A stretch of 64,000 nt of DNA from Diphasiastrum complanatum (lineage: Eukaryota > Streptophyta > Lycopodiopsida > Lycopodiales > Lycopodiaceae), in NCBI GenBank assembly GCA_029204225.1, contig CM055097.1, positions 8,947,426-9,011,425 of the forward strand. The letters run 5' to 3'. Below are positions 1-13,800 of this stretch, piece by piece. Positions within the stretch are counted from its first letter, which is position 1. Each line of letters opens with the position of its first letter. The position numbers were made by a program, and so were the translations under genes. The notes under the pieces were generated by a model, which worked only from the letters and a program-made list of their open reading frames with translations, ran no database searches and had not been told where the DNA came from.

Positions 1-617
1 CTTCAGTCTAATGGCACCTTCGGCTTTTTCGCATTTTGCTACATTGGCTGACCGACGTTGCCAACTTATCAGCAACCCTAAAACAGCTAGACAACCAAAT
101 ATCCCAAAGGCGGTTGGTGGTTACCAACTTTGTACATATGCAAATACTGGCATAAATAGCATTAAAGGCTTGTAAGATATTTAGTTCCTCGACACTTGTA
201 AATCTATATATTAGCTGATTCAAGCTATGTAAGTGTCAATTTGAGTTAATTGAGTTAATTGAATAACTCTTTCAATCAGAGTTTTTTGTAGCTAGCATTA
301 TCACGCTCAGCAAGTTGAAGTTCTTACTTCAAGCTATTGTACTCACTGATGATATTAATTAGAGTGCAATTTTTGTCTCACTACTGCATTGTTCATTTGC
401 GCATTCTGTATGAATTCTTCTACTTGAATAATTCTGCTGCTAACTGTTGCATTTCCGTTCCTACACGCCACGCTCAATCTGCGAGCTTCCACTGCCTCTC
501 ACGCCCACACGCGATTTTACGACAACACCCACTTCACGTCCTCCTCCTTTGGCAGCACCCACTTCAGTGGCTCCTCCATTGGCAGCACCCAAGATATACC
601 AATACCGGCCACCGCAA
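1..617. other. non-coding, nothing recognised
   Basis: Reading frames here are short and resemble no family I know. A proline-rich frame near 447-620 looks like chance low-complexity sequence. The stretch lies beyond the 3' end of the minus-strand sterol oxidase gene. Confidence 0.5.
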
Positions 618-818
618 CATGTAGTCTATCATCCATCGTGGGACCAAATGTATAAATTTCCATGTTCTAAGCTACAAAAACGGATGTGCTTTATCGCTGC
701 TATGCTAGCATGAAAAGTAAAAAACTTTTGTAGAAATTGCCCACCAATCCTAGCGAGCAACTAGGGCTATTTTTTTCACATTCAAACATATATTTGAAGC
801 TATGATCCAGCGCTACAT
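618..818. repeat. direct repeat copy 1 (about 198 bp)
   Basis: This block is nearly the same as 1990-2190, in the same orientation. It can be framed as TG...CA from 620 to 817, 198 bp in both copies. The copies differ by a few substitutions and compensating small indels, and are 1372 bp apart start to start. Paired TG...CA repeats would suit a small LTR-type element (TRIM or LARD), but I see no primer binding site after copy 1, no polypurine tract before copy 2 and no matching 5-bp flanks. Confidence 0.7.
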
Positions 819-1313
819 AAGTAGTGAAAGAAAACCACAATGCTAACTACACAAAGCAAAGAAAAGGCTTGTACTTCATTGTTGAATCTATGTAGAAGAT
901 TCATAGCAAAAGTACAGTAAGTGTGAGTCTCTTACTGTATGAAGATCATAATGGAAGAAAAGTTGTTAGGGCGTTGTCCAAAGAAGAGCCTTGTAGTTAA
1001 CAATTCTCACAGTTTGGTGTGAGAAGTGTAGACTAAGTCGTCTCAAATATATAGTAGTATGTCGTGAAGCTTCTTGGAAGGGAACACTGTAGCTTGAGGG
1101 AAAAGCTACTGCTCCTATCCATAAGTTGTGGCTGAGTTTTAAAAACTTCGTAAAGCGCAAAACTAAAAGAAGGGTTTTTTTTCTTTTAAATACAAAGGGC
1201 CTTAAGGTCTAATATGGTGTGGGTGTAGGACCTTTTCTTGAAGTTTTGATTGTCGTGTGTTGTCGTAAAAGTGTGCGTAGTGTAGCGAAGCATTTTAAAA
1301 TGAAGAACCATCC

Positions 1314-1421
<108 letters not shown>

Positions 1422-1989
1422 AACCTATGTCTCTCTCTGAGGGATCAACTTCCACCCATATGCCTCGTCCTGCCACAAGCTTTGGAAGCTTGAGAATTGT
1501 AACTTAAAGTTTCACACTTTGAATGATATATTAAGACTTTTTCTTTCTTTCATCAGCTTTGAAAAGTAAAGGGTTTTGTACAATCAAGTTTTGAATTTTA
1601 GGAATAGTTATGAATATGACAAAGACCGTTGGATGTGCTATGCCATATGGACCTTTATTGTCATGATCAACACTAATCAAAAGGCCCTTTTGAGTCTAAA
1701 AAGGGACCTGATCCAAGCCTAGATATTGGCATATTCAACAAGTTATCAAATACATTCTAATTTTTTCGTAAGGTTATGTTTGCTAAAGATAAATCTTTGT
1801 CGTTTGTACTTTCATGTTGACATTAGTGTCTTGTCACATGACTGAATCTTTGATGCAGCAAGTTGAAAATTTTCAAAAATAATAACTAAAGTCTGAAATA
1901 TTGTCTTACATGATGATGATATCCACAAATCCCTACATACACAAGTTGTTCAAAATATACATTCTTGTTCTTTAAGCCAAAAATCAGTA

Positions 1990-2190
1990 CATGTAGTCTA
2001 TCATCCATCGTGGGACAAAATGTATAAATTTCCATGTTCTAAGCTACAAAAACAGATGTGCTTCATCGCTGCTATGCTAGCATGAAAAGTAAAAAACTTC
2101 TGTAGAAATTGCCCGCCAGTCCCAACGAGCAACTAGGGCTTTTTTTTTTCACATTCAAACATATATTGAAGCTATGATCCAGCGCTACAT
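1990..2190. repeat. direct repeat copy 2 (about 198 bp)
   Basis: Second copy of the block at 618-818, framed as TG...CA from 1992 to 2189. It is followed by unrelated sequence with a run of about ten G near 2300. Confidence 0.7.
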
Positions 2191-2194
2191 ATAC

Positions 2195-4323
2195 GTGGTG
2201 AATTGGTGAAGACTTCCTTTACTTGAGGTCGAGAGTTCATGATGACAAAAAAGAGAAAGCACAAGAAGAAAAATGAATACATTCAAAGAGGAGAAAGGGG
2301 GGGGGGGCATGGTGATTGTATCTTTTAAACTGAATATGTTCGTGTCAAAATTTGTTTCTCATACATTTCAATGCTACTTGCGATGTTTCTAGATGAAGTG
2401 GCTAACTTTGCACATGCCAATAGAGATCAATATTAAGTAGACTCTTGCAAAAATCATCGCCAAAGTGGATATACAAGCACAAAAAATCATTGCAAAGGAC
2501 GAGAAAAATTTATTGCAAGAGGCCCAAGCACATGATGAGCCACATGGACGAGGACTTATGTATTCAAAGTTTGCCAAAGGTGTTCATCATGGTTAATGAT
2601 ATGATTGGTGTCATGCAAGCTTTTCAAAAAAGTCAATTCCAAGATTGTTGTATGTGCAAAAGCTCCAAGAGATGTGGATTTCACAAGGAAAAAGAAACGA
2701 AAAATTGATAATGCTGATGTAGACCTTTTTGGATCCAAACAATCTGCAAGGTAGTGGTCTTTCAACTCCTGAATCCTAAAGCACATCACATATGTTCAAC
2801 TGCTAGGTTAACCCCCTCACTAGTCGATGACAATGTATTGGCACATGTATCTCACTCCAAGAGACGTGCAAGCAGCACAAGTGTGGTTGCCTTGAAAAGT
2901 AGATACAAGAAAATGGTGCAATTCAGAAATGTATTATGTAAATAGACTGTAGATTGTATCCTTTTGGTCCAATGAAGTTCATTTTTTGTGACTATTTTCT
3001 ATCTTCATATTACCACAAAACATTGAAATATGTAGCACAAGGATGTGCTATATATTGCATGACCATAGAGGTGTTGAAGCAGACAGTCATAACTTATAAG
3101 ATACAAACTTCAAAGCAATTTCATGTTTGATATTTCAAAGAAACAATTGAAGCCCAAATTTATACATATCTCATTGACACTTGTTATTTGGAGGACGTTG
3201 GAAATTTGTTAAGTGAAAATTTGACTTGTGGCATTGTTCCCATTATGCAGAGACCTGACAAACAGGGTAAACAGAATAGAATGGGCACATCCTGCATATC
3301 AGAAAGCTGCCTCACCCCTCACTAACCACCTACCAGGCAATCTGCAGTCAACTTATTGCAGCTACATTCAATCAATGTGAAACAGACCAGGTGCTAATGG
3401 ATTTTGAGCATGAATACTTTGTCATTGCACAAGCAAAAACTAAAATGATTTTTTGTTGCCACTTATCCATTTACCATTTTGGCTGAAATATTTATGCGTG
3501 TAAATTGTCTTGCTTTGCATAATCTTTCAAAGGTCTCTGGAGCATCCTCACCAAAAGCTTGAGTTGACGTACAATAGGTTATAAAATCTAAAAAGACTCC
3601 ATAAAGGTGAAGATTTGAACAAGTAGAGCCATATCATGAATTTTAGTAACAAACGTACTAAGCATCATCCAATTACAAATACTATACCTACAAAGCAGAC
3701 CTATGAATCATACATACCAGCAAATCTCAGTCATTCATGAGCTCCAAGCATTGTGCTACTGACTAACAACACTTACCATGAAACTTGAGCTTGTTAAACA
3801 GAATGTACAAGCTTATTATAATAAAAAAAAATTGACTTTATTATGAATACTTGCACTGCTAATGCAAAACCACATAGACATCTCACTTTATTATCATAAA
3901 AAAACCAGGAGAGCTGCCAGCTAGAGAACATCTACATATATGGCTTCCCATCATCTTTAAAAAGCATCCTGGACTTAGGCATGTGATTTTATTTCTACCT
4001 GGTACATTCCAAATAAAGTGAATTCGTATGCTTTTATATAATGCTAAGAGCCATTCACACCCGCATTTGCACTGGGGTGTGTTTCATTTGTTTTTTTGGG
4101 AGTTCAATTTCAACTGGTATGGCCCAATGTACAAGGATGCGGTCAAAATTATTGGTTTCAAAAGTCTAAAAGGTTACAAGAGTGATAATGAAAACTGTCT
4201 ACTTATGACACAAACAATCACAACATGCAACACAAACAAAATAAGAACAACTTTGTACATGCAAATTGACGACAGTAGCATCACATGCACATTGTCTTAA
4301 AAAATAATCTTAAAAGCAGGGGG

Positions 4324-4324
<1 letters not shown>
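2195..4324. other. non-coding downstream of SMO2
   Basis: No gene recognised. Frames at 2445-2708 and 2754-2945 are short, start nowhere convincing and match no family I know. One frame near 2620-2740 reads as a lysine-rich stretch and could be a pseudogene exon, but this is not supported enough to name. Confidence 0.45.
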
Positions 4325-4356
<32 letters not shown>

Positions 4357-4400
4357 TGTGAGAGAGAGAGAGAGAGAGAGCAGCAGCAGCAGCAACAGGA
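4325..4400. repeat. (TG)n-(AG)n-(CAG)n compound microsatellite
   Basis: About 15 TG units, a short interruption, about 10 AG units and then a CAG-rich run. It lies about 330 bp beyond the stop codon of the sterol oxidase gene. Confidence 0.9.
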
Positions 4401-4711
4401 GTATAGTCAGGTGAAAAATCTTCTCTCCATATTGAAATTGAACGTTGCTAAAAGAGAATAAACAGACACAAGAATGAGGCATTCACTGGCCCAAAAGTTT
4501 CTCACAGTGGGGAGAACTGGTCCCAACCAAACGATATAACCCAATTCAAGAAAAGGTTTTTGACACACAAAATTTGGACTACCACTGTGCACTTTAAGAC
4601 AATCGCTTCAGGACACTCTCAGAATGTATGTTTGAACAAAGTGAATTCACGAATGTCATTTATTATGTTTCCTATCATAAAAAATTGAAGAAGACAAATC
4701 TTCGCATGAAC

Positions 4712-4717
4712 TTTATT
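4712..4717 (-). promoter_or_regulatory. poly(A) signal of SMO2
   Basis: AATAAA on the minus strand, about 18 nt after the SMO2 stop codon at 4735-4737. It is the nearest canonical signal. A 3' UTR this short is possible but a more distant signal could also be used. Confidence 0.5.
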
Positions 4718-4734
4718 GCACATCAGAAAAAACC

Positions 4735-4828
4735 TTAATGCAACTTGTCGTCTGCAATTTCATCACAGTTCTGTGAACCGTTCTTCAATGCTTTAAGCTT
4801 CTTATAGCCCTTGTCTGTTCCAAAGAGC
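4735..4828 (-). CDS. SMO2: SMO2 exon 7 (residues 243-272 and stop)
   Basis: Acceptor TTTATGTACAACAG. The exon completes a split Trp codon and encodes [15 protein letters not shown], the conserved C-terminal end of the family, then a short acidic tail and TAA. It is 15.6 kb from exon 6. No other copy of this exon was found between 4.8 and 20.4 kb. Confidence 0.9.
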
Positions 4829-7800
4829 CTGTTGTACATAAACAGAAGTTACCACAGGCCACAAGGAAAAATAGTGCATTTGATACAATCATTAGTTTGC
4901 ATGTATTAGAAGTAGACAGCTTGATTGACAAGTAATGGCAAGTAATGCACATCTCATGCAACATAGTATGCTCAAGGTTTAACTGAAAATGTTTGGCTCA
5001 TTAGATATCTACGAAATCCACTAGCTATCCTAAAGATTATGGGGGGACAAAAGAATGTTCTTTATGGACAAATGTACACTTGGAAGGGTCCTGCGGCAGT
5101 CAATGGAGAAACGTCCCTCCACAAAGTGGGCAATGGAGAAAGGTCTCTCAGTGGACATAAGGCAGGTCCCCATAATAAAGGTCCTGGAAGAAGGTAGTCT
5201 ATATGGACCATCTAGGAGGAAACAATGGAACAACGGATTACTATCAATTGCTAGTGAGCGATGAGCCACAAGATAAGTCAAACCCTTTTTTAGTTGATTA
5301 AGTACATTTTGTTAATCTTTATTGCTTATAAAAATTGTTAACCATGTGTTTCCTTGGAATTAAGGTATCTTATTGTTACCTAGTAGACTCCCTGCTAGGC
5401 AAATGGAAAAAATGACTGGATGTCTTGGTTCTGGAATAAGACATGTCAGGCGATTAGTGTAAGGGAGAGATCTTGTAAAAGTAATGAGGATTTCCTGAAA
5501 CTTCAGACCACCATAAGAAGATGCATTGGGCACTTGGTCAGTTTCTGACTATAAATTTGAAGCTACAGGATATTTGGAACCATCATGGCAGAGAATTTAG
5601 ACTACGCCAAAATGTCCCACTATCTGGGTTGGCTTCAAGACATTATTATGAGCCCAGTTTATTCCATCGCATGAGCATTTGCAAGCCACCGATGCATGGT
5701 TATTACTTCAACAAAGAAACAAGATATGACAGATCATGGACCTGGGCATACCTTGCAGAGGCGATAGCAATGATTGAGAAATTGTCTGATCCCGCAATAT
5801 TTGGTATTGGTAGCTTGGAAAGGATTATCATTGTCTGAAGCGACATGGAGAGTCAAATCGGTATCGTGAGATACTGATGAAAATTCCCGAGGAGATAAAT
5901 TCATTGGTTGCAGATCCATAAATTCATCGTCTGTTTAAGGGAGTGTTCAATGAGTCATGCAAGACATTGCAATAGCCAAGGCTCTTATTTATAAGGGTGG
6001 GTCTACGGGCAAAGTTCTAACGGAGTTTTTAGGGGCTCCAGATACGCAGCGCTAGGCAAAAAATAAGGCAAGCCCAGCTAGTGGCAAACAACTAGCGACC
6101 ATACAAGTTCATGCAGGTGAGAACCGAAAAACTTCCTCACACTCTAGGTGGGAAAGCCCCTAAGCTATGGACCACTAGCGATATATTGCTCACCCTGTAG
6201 GAGAGATGTCAATCCAGCCACATGTAGCTACTACTCCTCGATCAAGCTCTCCTCCTGGAGAGGCTTATGGGTATACTTATACCCTCCAAGGCTCTACGTC
6301 AACTAAGAGTGATCTAGGACACCTCGTTGGGACACATCAATCACGTAATTGGGCCACATCTGCCACTAACAGATGAGTCACTGCTAGTTCCATATAAATC
6401 CACCATCATGGGTTTTAGGCCTCAACCATTAAAGATGATTTGATACCACGAAGGCCTTAACACCTCAAACTCACAATTAATACACAAGTCGAGCTACGCC
6501 CTATTACCCTGTTATGTACTTATTTTCTTGCCTCGGTGTGAACACGTAGGAATTGTAAATTGTAAATATTAAAATGGCTCACACCGGCCTGTGGTGTTTT
6601 GTGAAAAATATAAATATTAAGTTTTTGGTAGCTTGTTGTCTTGCTTATATCTAATATAGGGTACTAGGTCTTAATTTAGAGGCTGCTGGACTAACCACCT
6701 AGAAAATAGGAGTTGACCGGTCAACAGGACGTGTGTCATATGCTCATTGGGACACTTGGTCCAGTGCATGAGTGACACAGGTCGACGGTCCTCCTAATCG
6801 CTTGCCAATGTGTCAAGGTACTGCCAAGTGGCAAGTGTCGATTGTGCATGGGGCTCGCCATGTGTCGATGTTAGGAAAGGGTCAGTGTGCTTGAGGATTA
6901 TGTATAAGTGAACCTAGAGAGAGGCATTCCTCATCATAATCTATGCAGCAGGTGGCTGGGAGGAGACTTAGCAGCAGTGCTCTTATGTGTTTACGTTTGT
7001 AACTTGTCATATACTTTCAAGAGAAATCAATAAAGTGGACATTTGGTGCCTACTTTGGTGTGCTTTGAGTTGAATTCAGATAGCTTTGTGATATTTGGTA
7101 TTAGGGCAGTTCCTTTCCATGATTGTGTGAGGTTTGGCATCACTTTCGTATTCAGTTAGGGTTTATTGGATGCTAGGTGGGCCAGCGCCCTTCTACAGGA
7201 GTGTTTCTGAGCATTTTGAAAGCCCTGAAGCTTACATATTGGAGCCCTATGGTGGATTGCCGATCCTTGGGCAGACTTTGAGCATCTACTATTGTCTAGC
7301 CTATTTTTCTCTTTGCTTTCTCAATTTGTAAAAGTGTTTGTAACTTTTTCAAATCTCAGTATTTTTCGAATCTGACAGTTGCTATAGTCTTCTAGTGGTA
7401 AGTTGCTGGTGGGGTAGAGCCTATCAGATCCCTATTCCGTGTTTTCCTCTTGTTTTTGAAGATTGTTAGTTTCAAACCCTTGTTTGCTGGTTTTTCAAGG
7501 AAAAAATTTTGTGGGTTAAAGGATCTAATCTATCCAATTCTTTTGGGAATTCAGGGTAGTCCCTCTGTGTAGCTTGTTTGGGGTGCAAAAAAGCTTATTT
7601 GTGCTTTGTTTCAAGTGCTTTAGTTGCTGGTTTTTTGGTACAATTTTGCAAGTTCCTTTGTGTTTCCTGGCTAGGTTTTGCTATGGCATCTTCTAGTGAT
7701 ACTACACATGATTCTCAAAGAATCGATGACTTTCTGCCAAAGTTGATAGCATGGAGCTAATGTTAAAGCAGATCTTAGAGCAATTGAAGCCTGGCCATGC

Positions 7801-10800
7801 ACCTGAAAGAGTCAGTGGTACAGGGAATTTGGGTGGTGAGACTGGTTCAACTGAAAGAGATGCGGATCTTGGCATGAAGCGCAAGTTGCCGTCCATTAAG
7901 GACTTGAAACCTACAAAGTTTACAGGTGCAGTAGCAGTAAGAACCACATATGCAGTGGAAAACTTGCTGCAGAAATGGGAAAAGGCCTTTGGAATGCGTG
8001 GAATTACGGATGCGTCAAAGATGATTGCTAAAGCTACCTATCGGTTAATGGAATCGACACAACGATGGTGGAGGAAAGTTGAAAAAGATGGCCTTGTACC
8101 GGATTCCTTGGAGGCATTTCGACATATGTTTGTACAAAATTGGGTGCCTCTTGATGAAAAGAATCGAGCTATGCAACAGTGGACAGAGGCCTCAAGCGAG
8201 GCAATTGGTCGATTCAAGAGTATGTTGATTGATATAGAGAGGCGTTGCTAAGAATCCCTGAGGAAGTGCCTATGTAATTACAGGTGTTTTATTTCATCGA
8301 AGGACTCAGGGAGAGTTGTGGCTTTTTGTGCGGAAGGAGCAAACACACACTGTTCATAATGCCATTCAGATGGCTATTTATTATGAAGATGGGAAGAAGT
8401 CCCATGAACCAGCTGCGGGAACCTCGACGAGTGGTCAAGCCCAATGGGGGGCCAAATGCCTTGGGGTAAGCACAAATTCATGAAGGTCAAAGGCCAATGG
8501 CAAGGGCAAGCTCCGGGTGGCCAAAAGGGTGAAGGGGTTGGTGCTCCAAAAGGCAAAGGGTTGTATGGACGCAAGGGGGTCAACGCTCTATGTTGTCGCC
8601 ACAAGACCGAGAGAGGACAAAAAGAGAAAATCTATGCTTTGGATGCCTGGGACAACATCGATGGAAGGAATGTCCACGAAACCAGATGAGAACCACCTAT
8701 AATCTTCAAGGAGAGCAGCAGTAGCAGCCAATGGAAGTGGAAGAGATCTTGCCAAAAGCTAATCCCGATGTTCCTCGTTTGATGAATGTTTCTATGGTGC
8801 AGTAGTATGAGTTTGAGAGAGGAAGAGGAGGTGATGAAGATGCTAGAGGACTATCTTGCACATGGGCAGTTTAGGCCTAACTTCTCACCTTTTGCCTCGC
8901 CGATCATTCTAGTAAAAAAGGACGGATCTTGTATGTGTGTGGATTATCGAGGCCTTAATAAGATAACTATTAAGCATCGATATCCTACCGCAAAAAAGAA
9001 CAAACTTTTTAAAAAGCAAATTGAATATCGAGGTCATACTGTGACTGCTGATGGAGTAAGACCGGATCCTAAGAAAGTTGATGTGATCGTTGCGTGGCTT
9101 GTGCCAGCTGATTTGACAGCATTGAAGTCTCTAGGATTGGCGGTGTTTTATAGAAAATATGTTAAGAATTACTTTCGTATCGCAGCACCTTTGACGGATT
9201 TAACTCAAAAGAACAAGTTTGGTGGGTGGACTGAACTGCAGCAAGCAAGCTTTTGATTAGTTAAAGCAAGCTATTGTTGAGTGTGTCACTCTAAAAATTG
9301 TTGACCCTCTAAAACCCTATATCCTTGATACGGATGTGAATGACATTGTTGTGGGGACAGTGTTGATGCAGGAGGGAAGGCCTGTAGCCTTCGAGAGCAA
9401 GAAGCTCACCTCGGCATAACGGAATTATCCAACTCATGAGAAAGAGTTTGCCATAATTTATGCGTTAAAGATATGGAGGCATTATTTGTACGGATCCGAG
9501 TTTTATGTGTACACTGATCATGATACCTTGAGGTATTTCTGCAAACAGTTCAATCTCAGAGGCCGACAGGCGAGAGGGTCTGAACTTATGCAAGAATTTC
9601 ATATGGAAATTCGGTATAAGAAAGGGGCTGAAAATAGAGTGGCTGATGCATTGTCTCGGATAGTGTATCAAATGTCATTTGTGGTCATTGTAAATGGCCT
9701 ATTAGTTGAGATAAAGAAGGCTGAACTAGAGGATCCCGAGTGTAAGAGAGTGGAGCTTGAGTTGAGTCATGGCCATGACTCTTCCAACATGTCCAATTGA
9801 TCTCCAAAACCCAGAAGATCCCCTTCATGTAGACTTTTCTTGAGCCAACTTAAATGAAAGACTTGAAGTGTTAGTTTGTTATTCACAATGAATAGAATTT
9901 GAATCATGATTCCATCAAATTCTTAAAATACACTTGATAACGAGAGAACAAAAGAGACCATGTTCAAAAACATGAACATTATTGCTCTTAGAAGATGTAT
10001 GAGCCATTCTAAGACCTTTCCACAAGAAAAGTTTTGACCAAGAAATATGATATACAATACTTATTTCCACTCATTAGCCATGGCACAAGGTGTATCATCA
10101 AATTTTAAACATATATATATTAACTCAAGCTTAGTAACTTTTGAGTTTCAATGTAGAATATGACTATAACTCTCACCCTTAAGTTCCAATCTAGAATAAC
10201 TTAAGGTGTCCCAAAACTTGATTACTCGAAGCTTTGACTTTTGGTTCATGCTAAATACCCAACCCCATCCAAGTTTTTCCTAGCAATCCAATTTATTTCC
10301 AACAAGGAAATAATTCAAACCAAAAGTTTCCTATATATCCTATGCACATAACCCTTTAAATAAGTCCCATAATGCCTCACAATGGTTGTGACTCATAAGC
10401 AATACATATAACCAACAATATTGACTAATAATTGTCAGAAATAGAAATTCGCACCTTTATATCAAGTTTCTATGGTCTAACGCCAAGTTTAATTTGTTGT
10501 ACACCCATTGGGGCCTTTATTTTTTATGTTAATTCACCTTTTTAGTTCGTGGGGACCATTTTTTAGATGGCCTTTAAAGTCCATACGAGTTTGACACTTC
10601 ATATTCACTCCCATGAGGAGTTACATTTGCTGGCCATTCAATTCCATGGGCTATTGGTGTTTGGCTCTTCATTCTCGAGCCTTTACATTGGTGTTTGGCT
10701 CTTCATTCTCGAACCTTGTCTCATCTATTTGTATCTCTCCACATCAGGAGAATTGTGAGGGATTCATTTGTGCAATACAAGCTTTGAGTTTTCTCTCTCA

Positions 10801-13800
10801 ATTTTAGCTTCCTCTTAAGGATTTTTGTTCTGTGGTTGTCCACTATTTTCCAGATTTCAAAGTGTTCAATGTTCTTGATTGCTAGCTAGATTCAGCCCAA
10901 TAACATTTGAAATTACCTACATTTTATATCAGAGCAACTAAGATCCAATCTCCTCCAAAGTTTGCATTTTCTCAGGATAGTTATCTTTGTTCATATCACA
11001 TTTTTGGTGCAGATTTCTATCAAAAGTATTATGCAGGGCTCTTAGCTACTCAAAGGGGCAAAGTTTGATCTATAATTTGCATGCTGAAACTGAAATTTCA
11101 GCAAGTTATGGAAATTCTCTCTCTCTAGAGGGAGCAAACGGAGGAGGCAAATCTGAATTTTTGACCATATTTTGCCTATAAGGTCTTTTCTAATCTTTTT
11201 TGTGTGTTTTCTAGGAAGATCTTTACATATACTGCATGGCTGAAAAGGGAGAGGGAGAATTTATTTCCCTTAGTGAAAGCTCCAAATTAGATGGTAAAAA
11301 TTACATGGAAATTAAAAATCAAGAATATTTTGGTTATGTTAGTTGGATGGTTCAGCGTGAGCCAAATCAATCTTGGAGCTCATTCATAGCGATATTTGGG
11401 GACCAGCCCAAACCCAAAGTATTGGCAGCTCAACATACTTCTTAACCTTCATTGATGATTATTCAAGAAAGACTTGGGTATACTTCTTGAAGCATAAGTC
11501 TCAAGCATTCTCTTACTTTCTTGAATTCAAAGCTATGTTTGAACTACATTCTAATAGCAAAATCAAATGCTTAAGAAGTGATAGGAGGAGGAGAGTTTAT
11601 TTCAACCGGGTTTAATGATTATTGCAAAACAAAAGGCATTAAACGCCATATAACCACGTCCTACACGTCGAACAAAATGGTGTTGTCGAGCGTAAGAATA
11701 GGACTTTATGGATGTGGCCAGAACTATGCTCAAGACAAGTTGTTTATCGAGAGGTATTTGGGCTGAAGCTATCCCAACAGTGGCTTATCTTCAGAATTGA
11801 TCGCCTCACAAAGCTATTGAAGGAAGGACACCCAAAGAGAAGTATTATGCAACAAATCCGACATCACCCACTTACGCATTTTTGAATGTGAAGCCTATGC
11901 ACACATTCCTATTAAATTACAACAGAAGCTTGATGATAAGTTGTAGAAAGGCATCTTTGTTGGGTATCCTTTGCATGAGAAAGGATACAAGCCCTATAAT
12001 CCTTCAACCAAGAAGATACAAATAAGTCGAGATCATAGATGTCTATTTCAATGAAAATAAGATGGCTGGTGCAGCTTGATGATAAGGAGTAGAAAGGCAT
12101 CTTTGTTGGGTATCCTTTGCATGAGAAAGGATACAAACCCTGTAATCCTTCAACCAAGAAGATACAAATAAGTCGAGATCATAGATGTCTATTTCAATGA
12201 AAATAAGATGGCTGGTGCAGCTGATGCAGATCTGAAACACGACAAAGCAAAATCGTGCCCCACACTACTGAGTAGTCTCATATTTGTTGAATTCAGACCC
12301 ATTCTGCTCAATGTAGGCCCTATACAGCATCAGTATTTCAATTGGGATGAAGTCGACTTACTATAAGCTCATAGCAAGAAATAATTTGAGGGCAAATAAT
12401 AAAAAATTCCTGACGACCGTTTTTCCAAAAACTCACACTTCTTGATAGATATGAAGCAAATATGCTTCATCGTTCATCACCCCATAAAGGTTAGAAGAAC
12501 TCTCTAAACATGCTTTGCAGCCTTCATGCTATTTGTTGACATAAATGAGTCACAAAAGCACAAATGTTTGCATTTTCAGCACTCGAAATCCTCTCACGTA
12601 ACTAACTCCAAAATCGTGCCATCATTGTCCTAATCCCTACATTAGTTCAAAGATTCAGGATCATGCTTCTACATCTCACGTGTAATATCTTTACACCTAT
12701 TCCCTAGTTTTAAGCTTTCAAAATGAGGAAATGATGATATTACAGTTATATGGTGTGCGCCATAATCTCTGACCACATAGAGATGTAAACATTGTCGATA
12801 CTATAAAGTCCTCACAACAGGATTCTAGTCTAAGCATACCATACAAAGCAACCACACATGAGAACCGGTGGAGGTTAAACCAACCCAACCAAACCTAGAT
12901 CGTACGGATCTAGCCCCCAAGCTATGGATCAATCAGAGTCATGGAAAGAAGAGTCACACCAGCAGCATGTAGCTACTCATCACAAATCAAGCATACACTA
13001 GTGAGAGCCCAGCAAGTATACTTATACCCTCCTTGGCCCATGCACCACTAGTAGTGTACTGTGACAACTCACTGGACACCTCTACAGCCTATTTGGGCCA
13101 TGTCATCCAGTTCCCTAATGACTCACTGATAGACCCATACCAAATCCACCACCATGTGTTTAGGCCTACAACCATTAATTATGACCATGTACACATAAGG
13201 GCCCCAATTCCCTTAGTCACAATTAACTTACGGGTTGTTGGTCTACCGGTCCCTAGCGTGAACACGCTACCCGAGACCAGTCATGGGCGTGACATTCTTC
13301 CCCCCTTATTCAAGTTCTGTCCTCATAACTTAAAACTGGGAAAGTTCCTCCTTAAGCTTCCTTCCTGTTCCCAGGAATCGTCATCGTCCATACATCCCCT
13401 CCATCGAACCAGATGCTTGGTAACTATACGATTTCTCAATCGTTTAGTTCTTGTATCCAAGATCTTTTTGGGTTCAAGACGAGATACACCCGATGATTCA
13501 TCCAACAGGTCCAACTGATCTCCAGATCCAAGATGCTCTCCTTCACGTAAACTCTTTTTGAGACGACTAACGTGAAATACGGGATGCACCTGCGATCCAT
13601 CCGGGAGTTCCAATTGGTAAGCTAAGGATCCGATCTTTTTCAAGATCTTAAACGGTCCTCTATCTCTAGGGGACAACTTATAATGCTTGCCGGTACGCAT
13701 TACACTTGAATCCTTCGGGATTCTCAAATATACCCAATCTCCCACTTGGAAGTCTCTCGGTGATCTTTTTAGATTTGCATAATGTCTGTCCCTATTCTGG

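Noticed and set aside
4312-4482. Frame with long Leu/Ser/Thr-His runs
   Set aside because: It is a translation of the compound microsatellite.
5521-5838. 105-codon frame in SMO2 intron 6
   Set aside because: No family resemblance, no retroelement motif and no splice context.
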